Assembly (NCBI RefSeq): GCF_007655135.1
Contig: NC_045132.1
Coordinates: 4,464,001 to 4,528,000, forward strand
Origin: Punica granatum
Taxonomy: Eukaryota > Streptophyta > Magnoliopsida > Myrtales > Lythraceae
Direction of reading: 5' to 3'
Length of the DNA: 64,000 bases
Both the position numbers and the translations under genes were made by a program. The notes under the pieces were generated by a model, which made no database searches, was not told the DNA's origin, and saw only the letters and a program-made list of their open reading frames with translations. Below are positions 1 through 10,543 of this stretch, one piece after another (within the stretch, counting starts at the first letter, position 1; every line of letters starts with the position of its first letter).

Positions 1-1012
1 CTCAATGAAACGATGTATGTAAGTTTGACTCGAAATCAAAAGATTTCTAGTTGATACTTACTATTAGAATTTTCATATTCCTTTTTGTCGCTTTTAGTCT
101 TCCTTTATTAACTGAAAAAAAAAAATCAATGAACCCTCTCTTCGTATTCTTTTTGTGATGAGAAAATAGCATTTTGTAGACATTTACTATAGCTATCTTG
201 CTCGCGTATTGAAATGCTAATTTATAGTATTTTAGTTTATATATTATAATATAGATTAATTTCACCAATTTATTGCTTACTATTAATTTTGCATTTTTTT
301 ATGATTTTAGACAATACTTTGCGATTGGATTTTTCAAAATTATAATAATTATAGATGACATAAAATATATAAAATTAATGACTACTACTTATTATATATG
401 AAAATACTACTTATTGGTAAGCGAAACTATTCATTAGTGGAATATAGAATGGAATATTTTGCAATTAAATATAAAACTATGAAAGCGATTACGAATTATT
501 TCAAAATGAATATACGATGAAGGAATGCTAAAATACAACATTATTAAAATATAAAATTCTTAGATTCATACTTTTCTTTCAATCCATCTGTAGCCAGTGA
601 TGTCCATTTTTCCTTTAGAAATTTGCCTTGCCTTGTCTTTTTTTCCTCTCGGGATTTTTGCATGAAATACCTTTTCATACATCAATGTAATTGTTGATTT
701 GGACCAAATAATAAAATGTAACTAAATATATTAAATATATATATCAATGAAAATATTGGTCAAAAAACCCGCATTGATTATAAGATATTAAATCGATTTG
801 TGGAAGAAAAATACTTACTCCATGCATCTTGAAAAAGGTCATCTGTTAATTCGTTAACACCTTTCTTTATTCTTCACCCAATAAAAGGCCCTCTATTAGT
901 TAATTCTCAGAGTCCAGCAACTTTCTTGCTGATTTGCCAGTACAATTCCTTAAACTCGATCTATCTGCCCCAATTTACGACATTCTATAAAACTAAAAGA
1001 TAAAATGAAAAA
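1..1012. other. AT-rich intergenic DNA, no gene seen
   Basis: No convincing reading frame, splice structure or repeat boundary is visible. The sequence is strongly AT-rich with short homopolymer runs and runs directly into the CACTA terminus. Confidence 0.6.
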
Positions 1013-1598
1013 CACTACGAGAAAACAGGTATTTAGAGACGGAAAGTTAGAGACGGACTCTAATTGAGACGGAATTATAGGTGACTTACATATGGTAGAA
1101 ATATGGTTGGCTTTCGAGATGGCATGGACGTCTCTAAGTTTTGAGATGATATTTGAGACGGAATGTAAATCTTTAAATTGTAGAGACGGTATAGATCCGT
1201 CTAAAGACTAGAGATGGGAAAGAACCACCTCAAGTCCGACTTAATATTTGTAGACCTACTTTATGAACGACTTTGAGATAGTTTTTACTCCGTCTATAAG
1301 TTGAGACGGATCTTCCCGTCTCCATTCCGTCTGTAATAGTTACTTTACTAAACAGATCACAACTCAGATTGGAACACTTCAAAAACATTTCCCAGCTCAA
1401 GAAGCTATGTTGTTCTTTCTTATACTGCGTGCAAATAACTCCCTCTACACCCCGACAACCCCATATTTGAAGAGATCTTTGAGAAATTTCAAGTGTCAAA
1501 CATTGTTAATCTTCCTCCCTTCGTTTATGTATGGTATGCGTTGTCGTTCTCCCCAAATTTTTGTTGCCATTGATGTTTATAGTTGATGAAACCCGCCA

Positions 1599-2941
1599 TT
1601 GCTCAAGTATATAGCTGTAGCTAAATTAATTGTAAAAATGCATTTACCTTCTTATAATCAAGAGTATATGCTAATCGCACGCATGGTCATTGATATATAT
1701 AATTATATGTATAGCTTTATCAAACATGTGAAGGAGTTGCCTCTATTTCGGCGAGAGGCTAGAATAAGATGTCCTTGTATAAAATGCAAAAAACGTGATA
1801 TGTTAGTCGAAGAAGACGTGCATTATCATTTACTAAAGTATGGGTTTAAGCCTAATTATTGATATTTTACTGATCATGGGGAGAAAGCACCTGATGTGTA
1901 TTCTGCACAAATAAGATTCGATGATTCGGCACGAAGAGCTGAAGAGATGGTATATGATGTTACTATGCTAGAATATGGATATGCTTATCAAAATGATTAT
2001 GCAACTCCCGGACAAGAGGAGAACGACACTGATGGTGACATTGACGGTTATGAGGAGCCTAATGCTGGAGCCAACGAGTTCTATGATTTGCTCAACAAAT
2101 TCAACCAACCATTGTATCTAGGATGCGAGAATCATTCTGCATTGACTCTTGCCATGCGAGGGATGAGTGTTAGAAGTGATTGGAATGTGCCTAATAGTGC
2201 AATCGATGAGATATTCAAGATATTGGATTTAATATTACATAAGGAACATAATACTCCAAAAGACTACTACGAGGCAAGGAAGATTGCGTCCAAACTTGGA
2301 CTTATCAGGCATATGATAGATTGTTGTGAAAATGAATGCATGTTGTCTTATGAGGACTATGCAAATGTGGACGCTTGCAGATTTTGTGGTTCAGCTCGAT
2401 ATATGAAACGGTCTGCATGGATAAGAATATCAGGAAACATGTTATTGTGAAGAAAATGCACTACTTGCCAATCATTCCTAGGTTGGAGCGGCTTTTCGCT
2501 TCAATGAGTTTAGCACCTCATATGACTTGGCACTACGAATATTGAAAAGCAGACGGGGTATTTTGTCATCCTTTTGATGGAAAAGCTTGGAAGGATTTCG
2601 ATAGTGCATATATAGACTTTGCAAAAGATCCTAGAAATGCGAGGCTTGATTTTTGTTCGGACGGGTTCAATCCATTCAATCAATTGGCAACCTCTTATTC
2701 ATGTTGGTCTGTTATTGTCACCCCCTACAACTTGCCACCTCAGAGGTGTATGACAATGCTTTACATGTTGTTGTCATGTATTGTTCCGAGACCCAACAAT
2801 CCAAAAGGCAAGATAGATGTTTACTTGCAATTATTGATCAATGAGCTTATTTTGTTGTGGGAACACAATGGACAGACTTATGATATCTCCGCACGAAAGA
2901 ATTTCACAATTGAGAGCAACGTTGATGTGGACTATGAATGA
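1599..2941 (+). pseudogene. CACTA transposase (TNP2-like) remnant
   Basis: Two pieces lie in one frame, 1599-1862 and 1896-2450, separated by a single TGA at 1860-1862. The first has the Cys-rich CPCIKCKK signature of the transposase-associated N-terminal domain, followed by HYHLLKYGF. The second has an acidic linker, then a segment rich in Cys pairs (CRFCGSARY). After about 2400 homology continues in another frame, with LPIIPRLERLFASM, then another stop near 2544, then the TNP2 core region with CSDGFNPF and IPRPNNPKGK-like residues to about 2941. Everything downstream in the usual transposase, including most of the catalytic domain, is missing. At least two nonsense changes, one frameshift and a 3' truncation make it a clear pseudogene. 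Confidence 0.85.
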
Positions 2942-3108
2942 CTTCCGTCTGTAGCGTATGGACGGATGTCCAGACGAGCTTTGAGACGACAACAGGACGG
3001 ACAAATCGCCCTTTGAGACGTTGAGTCGGAGTTTTAGACGGCGTCGAGATGGTTTTGTGCTTCGTCATTTCAGCCTTTCAGCGGCTAGCTTTCCGACCAT
3101 AATGGCTT

Positions 3109-3328
3109 GTTTGGTTTGGAAATATGATTTTAAAATTATAACTTTAACCTACTTCTACTCGCAACAAAATAAAATAACTCATACAAAGTCAAAGAGTGAG
3201 TCCCATTTATACCACTTTTTTTCACAACAAAATAAAATAATTCATACAAAGTTAAAGGGTGGACCTCATTTATACCATTTTTTTTCAAAATTAAAATCTC
3301 ATTTTAAAATTCTACTTTGAAACCAAAC
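3109..3328. mobile_element. MITE nested in the CACTA element (GTTTGGTTT termini)
   Basis: A 220-bp AT-rich segment starts GTTTGGTTTGGAAATATGAT and ends with the inverted counterpart CTTTGAAACCAAAC. It splits the 3' subterminal repeat region of the CACTA element, so it inserted later. It contains a direct repeat of about 60 bp (3163-3300) around the motif CAACAAAATAAAATAA. The same terminal sequence is found in the MITE at 6587-6869. I cannot define the target duplication with certainty. Confidence 0.65.
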
Positions 3329-3635
3329 GCAGTATAATATTCGTCTTTAAGGGTTGAGAAGGATTTGAGGCGGCAATATCCGTCTCAAAGCTTAGAGACG
3401 GAAGGTCGTCCATCCAAATGGCTTGCAATGCCTTGTTTTGGGACATCCGTCTCAAAATCCGTCTTTACGGGCAGTTTGAGACGGATTTGGAATGGATATG
3501 CCCGTTTCTAATCGACTGTTTTCTAGTAGTGAAAGAAACATCAATAAGCACGTAGCCTATGAGCACTTTACATAAATATATCGTAGAATTTTTCTTATAA
3601 TAAGTATATATATATACGTATATCTACATATCTAT

Positions 3636-5494
3636 CTCCTTAAAACATTTGACTTTGAGTAAGTCATTGGTGTTATCTGAGCTCAATTTTTTTTGATAGG
3701 TGCGGCATACGTATTTTCTGCTAAAAGGCAAAAAAAAAAAAAGAGTCTGCGTGGTTCTAATTATTTTAATCAAGAATAATTAAAGCAAATTTATAAACCG
3801 GAGTGTTAATAAATTTTTTTTATATAAAATAACAAACAATGTCTTGAACTTAATAAATCATACGCATGAATGCATATATGTAATAATATCAAATTAGGCA
3901 CTCAAGCATTTCTTTAGGGAACTTCCCACGGGTGCATATGGGACACCAAGAGATCAGTGCAAAATGTCATATTAATTAATCACGAGAACCTAACACGTCA
4001 TTAATTATTAATTTCTCGAACTTGTTAAGTAAAATGAAAAGGACAAGTCACAAGTGCATGCTTAGCTTATAGTGTCTGTCGGGTCATTAGTTATAAATAT
4101 TTTCAATCTACAAGAATATGTATTTGTTTATTATCGAATAAAAAATTAAGTTTGTTTAGTTAATCCATGTGCTCCGTTGATTGACAAAGAGGAATCCCTT
4201 GCTATTTGCTAACTGTTTTTTTGTCACAGTTCGAAGCTAAGACGAGGGAGGCCTATAGAGGACCTCGAGATATGACTTCTCGTTCTTGATTGGGATCCAC
4301 GATTTAGATCATGTTTTGAAAAGCGATTCTCTTACGAATTAAGTTAGCTCATGCTCTAGTTGAACATCAGAGGGCCGAATTGATTTCATGATCAGTCCCT
4401 TTGATTTCACTCTCCTTATCATTTCATGCCAATCGAGCTGATAGGAAGTTGTAGGAGTTGCAATCAAGGAACTTGTCAATACGTAACACACTCGATAATG
4501 CAACCGAATCAAATAGTCATACAATTAAAAAAATTATACGATAAATATATTTACATGAATTTATATATTTATCCTTGAAATATATGACTTTGAGTAAGTT
4601 ATTAGTATTATTTGAGCTCAATTCTTTTTTACTTTTTGATATGGGTGCGCTATATATGCTTATTCTATAATTGAAAAGGCAAAAGACGCTACGTGGTTCT
4701 AATATTATTTAATCAAGAATAATAAGACAAATATATAAACCAAGAATATTAATAACCAATATATAATACTTTATAAAAATAACGGAACCTATCTTGAACT
4801 TATTAAATCATACGCATGTATACATATACATAATATATCAAATTAGCCACCTAACGATCTCATTAGGGCACTCTACACGAGTGAACATAGGACACCCAAG
4901 AGATCAGTGCAAAATGTCAATTAATTAATCACGAGAACTCTATCAAGTCATTTATTATTATATTCTCTAACTTGTTATTAGTAAAATGAAAAAGGACAAC
5001 TGCAACTTATAGTGTTGTCGGGTCATGAATTATAAATATTTTAAATTTACAAGAATATTCATTTGTTTAGTATACTTCGGATTTAAATTTATTCAGTTAA
5101 TCCCATGTGGTTCGTTGACAGATAACAAAGTATTTTGTACTAACGGTTTTCGTAACTAGCCGGCATAGGACGAGGGAGGCATATAGAGGACCTTGAAATC
5201 CGACTTCTAGTTCTTGAGTATGATCCCGCAGAATAGATCATATTCATAAAATCGATTCTAGTTCTAGATAAGTTTTCTTCGTTGAATTATGCATGTGCTC
5301 ATTTGAACATTAGAGGTCAAATTGAGGTGATATCATAGATCACCAGTGCCTTGGTTTGACTTCTCCATATATTGATTCGAGCCGAGATCTCTTGTAATCT
5401 CATGCCAATCGAGCCAATAGGAAGTCGTCAGAGTTACAATCGGTGTTAGTATATTGTAACATTCACTTAGTAATTCAACTGAAACTAATTTAAT
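3636..5494. repeat. Tandem duplication, two copies of about 0.9 kb
   Basis: Copy 1 runs from about 3636 to 4524 and copy 2 from about 4571 to 5494. Shared landmarks in the same order include GACTTTGAGTAAGT (3650 and 4585), GAGATCAGTGCAAAATGTCA (3951 and 4900), GACGAGGGAGGC (4242 and 5168) and CCAATCGAGC (4428 and 5404). The copies differ by many substitutions and small indels, so the duplication is old. Neither copy has a supported gene. Confidence 0.8.
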
Positions 5495-6105
5495 GTCCAT
5501 ATGTTGCACGAATATTACACAACATACTTAGTATTTTTATAATTATAAAAGAAAATAATTAATTTTAAAACTCTATAGTTACTTCACCGAAAAGTCGGAA
5601 AAAAAATTCTATTAATGTTTTTCTTATTTTAACTACTTTTATAACATGCGTCATTTTCGTTATCCTATGTACAAGGCATTAATTAATTACCATACAATTT
5701 TATAATATTTAGATTGATTAAAATTAAAAATTAAAAATGTATTCTCCCAGTTTTGAGGTATCAATAGCTAGTAATCAAATGTATTGACAATTCATGAAAA
5801 TAACTTCATTTTGTATTATTAAATTTTGTATTTTAATTGTGATTATTAAATGATTTCTTTTGGTTGAATTAAATAGAATGCATTGATTATATGTCAAAGT
5901 AATTTTACTAATCGTGCCAAGGAAAAGGTACAAATTAATGCGCAACAGCTTAGAGTTGATCGCTTGGCATCCACCACCTAGTGTCGGAGTCTCTACTTTC
6001 TAGCCCATTAATTAAGTACATTGAAACAGTGCATTGCTAGATAAGACAAAAGGGGTCTTGCCTTCTGTAATAGGAATTATTTTTTTTTGTATATTTGGCA
6101 GATTT
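5495..6105. other. AT-rich intergenic DNA
   Basis: No reading frame, repeat boundary or RNA gene is recognisable here. Confidence 0.5.
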
Positions 6106-7107
6106 TAACAAAGCGGTTACTGAGAAATTCACGATACTATTTTTATTAAATTTTATATACGTTAAGTATTATAGGATAATTAATTTAAATGATTTATTGA
6201 GATTTCTTATAATTAATTGACATCTCACTAAATTAACATTGAGTTTTTTTTTTATTTGTACCCGGTATCCGGACATTATTTATTGCACACAGATTAATTG
6301 ATCGGTTGACTCAATTAATATTAAGTTAAGGATGTGAAAAATGGGAAATGAAAAATTTGGGATTTTAACTTTTACGGTCTGTTTGGATTATGGGGTAATG
6401 AGGGTTAAAGGGGAGAAAGGAAGGGAAGAGAACATTTCCCTTCATTTGGATAGGAGATTTTAATGGAGGTTAACAAAGCGGTTTCTGAGAAATTCACGAT
6501 AATAATTTTATTAAATTTAACATACGTTAAGTATTATAGGATAATTAAATTTAAATGATTTATTGAGATTTTTTATACTTAATTATGTTTGGTTTTAGAG
6601 TTGAGTTGAGTTGAGTTTTGATTTTAATTGGTTTGTAATGATTGTGTTGTTGAATTATGAGAAAAAATGTGAAAAAGTAATGAATAATTGAGTGAAAATA
6701 ATGATTATATTATTAAATTATGAAAAAAGTAATGAATACATGAGAGAATTTAATATTAAAAATTGAATTGAATTGTTTAAAAAATTGAAAAAAAGTAATA
6801 ATTGTGTTGTTGAGTTGAAGATAAGTGGAGTTAAATGGAATAAAGTTAAAATATATTTTGAAACCAAACGGTTGAGTTATTTATTTATTTATTTGTACCC
6901 TAGTATTCGGACATTATTTATTGCAAGTAGATTAGTTAATGGGTTGACTGAATTAATATTATGTTAAAGATGTGAAAAATGGGAAATGAAAAATTTGGGA
7001 TTTGAACTTTTACTATGTGTTTGGATTAAGGGGTAATGAGGGGAAAAGAGGAGAAAGGAAGGGAAGGGAACATTTCCCTTCAGTTGGATAGGAGATTTTA
7101 ATGGACG
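6106..7107. repeat. Tandem duplication with a MITE in the second copy
   Basis: Copy 1 (6106-6470) and copy 2 (6472-7107) share AACAAAGCGGTT, GAGAAATTCACGAT, TACGTTAAGTATTATAGGAT, TATTCGGACATTATTTATTG-like sequence and AACATTTCCCTTCA in the same order. Copy 2 is longer because a MITE of about 283 bp sits inside it. The direct, adjacent arrangement indicates a local duplication. Confidence 0.82.
6587..6869. mobile_element. MITE with GTTTGGTTT termini
   Basis: The segment begins GTTTGGTTTTAGAGTTGAG, with three GAGTT repeats, and ends TTTTGAAACCAAAC. The ends are inverted relative to each other, and the interior is AT-rich with no coding capacity. The paralogous site in the neighbouring duplicate copy lacks it, which gives an empty-site comparison. 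It belongs to the same family as the MITE at 3109-3328. Confidence 0.75.
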
Positions 7108-8481
7108 TTAAAAAATGAAGGTTAAAAGGGAATTTGGCGTATAAATTTCAGTTTGGCTATATATATTTTTTAAATGTTTCTAGTATTAGGTGTAAGTAAA
7201 AACTCCTAATAAAAAAAATGGATCCTACGCAAACCCAAGAATCAAAATATTTAGGCTTTAATACGTTGAAATGGAATGAAAAGGAATAAAATGATTTTTT
7301 TTTGTTCAGTGAATGTTGTTATTAAGAGAAAATAGTAATTTTTAGATTAAATAAATTTAATTAGATGAATTTATTTTTCAAAATATAATTCTATATATAA
7401 TATGTTTAGATATAAAACTTAGTAGAGATAATAGAATGAGTATTCCTTAAATTTTTTAAAGGAATAACCATTCCATCATGCCTTAAAGAAATTACCTTTC
7501 AAATTGAATGATCTTTTTGACTCAATAAGAAAATGGTGTAGAATGATGGATTTCCATTCCGATGTACCAAATCGGACATAAGTGAATTTCGAGTGATCTG
7601 AAGACATAAAAAAATAACCTGAAAAAGTCGAGAGCTGACAGGGAAAAAAAACCCGATCACACCTGAACCTGGTCGAATTTATTCATTATATTTATTTATT
7701 ATTATTATTATTTATATATCTTATATCAAACAGTAATTTATATTGTTTTATAATATTTATTGAACTTCAACATTGTTTTCCTTTGATGCTTTTAGACTTA
7801 GATATCTTCTGTTTTTATATTGGTGAAATTGTTATGTTATCTATGTATTATTTGCAATGACATGGTATGATTATGATGAATTTTATTAAATAGTAATTTG
7901 TATTGTTTATAGTAATACTAATCTTCTTTACCCATTATACTACAAATATAATTGTATTTATCTAACTTTAATTAAACTTAGTTAAATTTCAAAAATTAAT
8001 AAAGAATTAGTTCTCCTTTTACAATATATAATATCTAATAATTTTATCCAAATATCTTAAGAAATTGTGATTAATTCTTATATTGCTACTATACTAGAGA
8101 AGAAGTAGTGATGTAACATTTTCAAAATTATCATTTCCCCGATTCAAAATTAATATGTCAAGTTTTGAGGATAATTTTGTAATTATATGAAATTTTCAGG
8201 ATCTATTTAATTTATAATATTTCCTGTACAAATATATTTTATCAATATATATTAGAATAATTAAGATTTTTTATTAAAATCTTAAAATTTTGTTCATTTA
8301 CTACTGATAATACTGCTAAGCAGACATATTTTTTATTTAATCCTATTTAATTCTAATCATATGATGAAATTAAGATTATGAAGTATTTTTTATTTATAAA
8401 CTCTTAATTCTTATGCAATTCTATATTCAACTTAATCTGTATATATAATATACATTTACCCGATTTATTGTCATGTATTCA

Positions 8482-8517
<36 letters not shown>

Positions 8518-8843
8518 GATTTGTAATGACATGCTCTTTTTCTTTTTGGCCGGCCAAAAATATTTGGACTCGGATATCATCCGTTTTGAATACGGAGCTC
8601 CGGACGACCGCTTGGAAAAATCGCAACCGTCAGTGGTTATCTTCTCTTCATCTCAAATGGTTGTCGGGTGGTCGTTAGATTAAAAAAACTGACTCGAAAA
8701 TTTCCATAGAAAAACTGACCCACCCAACCAATTACGATATGGTGAGCATCAACAACATCAATTTTTTTTTTTCCAACTGTGATTATAACGTTTACGGGGT
8801 GAAAACTCATGCTCGCGGGCACTAGGCTGGGTCTGGTGATCTC
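7108..8843. other. AT-rich intergenic DNA with a microsatellite and a palindrome
   Basis: No gene is supported. A (GT)n(AT)n microsatellite lies at 8483-8516. An 18-bp perfect palindrome with core TTGGCCGGCCAA lies at 8543-8560. The rest is low-complexity AT-rich sequence. Confidence 0.55.
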
Positions 8844-9690
8844 TGTGGAAGATATTAATTTATCATATTACGAAATAGTATAATTAGAATAAGATCGTAC
8901 CAATGAATTAGGTTAATTGATATCTTAGAATTTTTCAACATCTAATTTTGATTTTATTATGGTATTACGATAATATTTGTTTCCTAATTTGGTTTCTCTC
9001 GAGCCTACAAATAGGCCAACCATTCTACTTACTCTGTGAGTCGAATTATATATTGAGAATAAGAACTCCTATGGAATAGCATATGGCCACAACGTTTTGA
9101 TACCTCCTCTCTCTTCTCCTTTCCTTATGTTTCAAATTTTTTTTATGGTATCAGAGCAGGACAATGAGACCTGTCGATGATTGGACGACGAAGCCAACAA
9201 CCACTGGCCTATGAAGAAAATAACGACCACCGGCCTCTGAAGTCAAAATGCTCAAGTCGTTTCATACGACCTCTGAAGGCAAAACGCCTCAAGTCAATTG
9301 TTATAGCTCGACTTCTGAAGCCAAGAAGCTCAAGTCGATTTCTTGATTATCTGTTGGACCAAGGAGCCATTTTTGTCGTCAACTTCGTCTTTACATGCAA
9401 GAAAAACATTTCACTTTGTTGCATGCTTGTCTTGAGAGGAAGTGTTGAAGATATTAACTTATCATATTAGGAAATAGTATATGTAAAATAAGATCATATC
9501 AATGAATTAGGATAATTGATATCGTAAGATTTTTCAATATTTGATTTTAATTTTATTATGGTATTACGATAATATTTGTTTTCTAGTTTGGTTCCTCTTG
9601 ATTCCTCTTGAGCCTACAAATAGGTTGGCCACTTTAATATCGCCGCCACATTTTGATATCCCCTCTCCTTATATTTCAATTTTTTCTTCA
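8844..9690 (+). mobile_element. TRIM-type miniature LTR retrotransposon
   Basis: Two directly repeated terminal segments (about 8844-9144 and 9443-9690) share AAGATATTAA, ATCATATTA, ATTTTATTATGGTATTACG and GAGCCTACAAATAGG. Immediately after the left repeat is TGGTATCAGAGC (9146-9157), the standard plant primer-binding site matching initiator methionine tRNA. Immediately before the right repeat is the purine run GAGAGGAAG (9434-9442), a plausible polypurine tract. Only about 300 bp lies between the repeats and no retroviral-type protein can be encoded, which fits a TRIM. The right LTR has lost about 60 bp found in the left one. I see no clear target duplication. Confidence 0.8.
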
Positions 9691-9841
9691 ACTAAAGGCT
9701 CACGAACAAGAGCCTTCTTAGATGCCATATTGGGTAATTCAAAGGTGAGTTTAGCGGAGGTAAAGACTCGATATTTGAAGATGAGTTAGGGGCATCACCA
9801 ACTGATTCTGATTCATGGTTTGGACTCGATAAAATAAATAA

Positions 9842-9881
<40 letters not shown>

Positions 9882-10086
9882 ATGTATAGATAACATACTT
9901 GGCGTTTTACGACTGATTTGACCAGTTGAAACTTGCTGGACTCGATTAACAATCTGAGCAACTTATAGGATTTCCGCTGATTTCATATATTACACGCAAG
10001 CAATACAATTACAGCTAAATTGACATCTCCACCCGGTTCACGTCATCAATCCTTAAAAATTAGTAACGATTTGGACAAAGAATGTA
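9691..10086. other. Intergenic stretch with a (TA)n microsatellite
   Basis: A TA dinucleotide run occupies about 9846-9879. The rest shows no gene or recognised repeat. Confidence 0.5.
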
Positions 10087-10192
10087 CAACGTGCAGCTCA
10101 CTCGTTTGAAGACTATACTTTGTCTGAAATATCTGTTATCACTTTCAAAGTGGAAGTGGTCTTCAAACGAGTAAGTCAGTTGCACGCTGCAC
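10087..10192. repeat. Imperfect foldback (inverted repeat), about 106 bp
   Basis: The left arm contains GTGCAGCTCACTCGTTTGAAGAC. The right arm contains GTCTTCAAACGAGT followed by AGTCAGTTGCAC. The 14-bp core ACTCGTTTGAAGAC pairs perfectly, with GTGCA and CTTTG extending the stem on either side and a loop of about 25 nt around 10121-10145. This could be a small foldback transposon relic or a hairpin-forming transcript of miRNA-precursor size. Nothing here proves transcription. Confidence 0.55.
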
Positions 10193-10228
10193 GCTTGCCT
10201 TGAAAGAGCAGGACAGGACCATCCACCC

Positions 10229-10469
10229 TATTACGGGATATGCCATGATTTCCGAGATATTTCCACATATTCTCCGAGATTTGTTACATTAGAATCTTCT
10301 TGTATTCTTAGAATATTCTAGGATATTCTTAGGATATTCTTTGTATAGTTTATACAGTATCCTTTTTGATTTACTTACCGTAGGTATCAATGAGTTATTC
10401 TGTATATATACGGTTGTCACATCAATAAAGATTATTACCTTCAATTCAATCGATTCTCCTCTTTTCACA
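10229..10469 (+). repeat. 5' LTR of the copia element
   Basis: The LTR is 241 bp, starts TATTACGGGATATGCC and ends CTCTTTTCACA. It contains an AT-rich promoter-like stretch (CTGTATATATACGG, about 10400-10413) and AATAAAG (10424-10430), a likely polyadenylation signal. It appears base-for-base identical to the 3' copy. Confidence 0.92.
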
Positions 10470-10481
10470 TGGTATCAGAGC
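10470..10481 (+). promoter_or_regulatory. Primer-binding site (initiator Met-tRNA type)
   Basis: TGGTATCAGAGC directly abuts the 5' LTR. This is the conserved plant retrotransposon primer site complementary to the 3' end of initiator methionine tRNA. Confidence 0.9.
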
Positions 10482-10543
10482 ATCAAAGCCTTGAAACCGA
10501 TCAAATCCTTGTTGATATTCGTTTCTTATTCTCCAATTATCCC

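Larger units (their letters stand above)
1013..3531 (+). mobile_element. CACTA (En/Spm-like) DNA transposon, 2.5 kb, defective
   Basis: The element opens with CACTACGAGAAAACAG and closes with CTGTTTTCTAGTAGTG, imperfect inverted repeats of about 16 bp that begin with the diagnostic CACTA. It is flanked by the 3-bp direct repeat AAA (1010-1012 and 3532-3534), the duplication size expected for this superfamily. Both ends carry many copies of the motif GAGACGGA in both orientations (about 1040-1340 and 2940-3520), typical of the subterminal repeats bound by transposase. The interior holds pieces of a transposase gene (about 1599-2941) interrupted by stops and a frameshift, so this copy cannot make its own transposase. 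It could be moved only in trans. Confidence 0.88.

Noticed and set aside
8483..8516. (GT)n(AT)n run as a CRISPR or regulatory array
   Set aside because: It is a simple microsatellite, and plant nuclear DNA has no CRISPR arrays. Other AT runs at 9846, 22280, 43255 and 51044 are the same.
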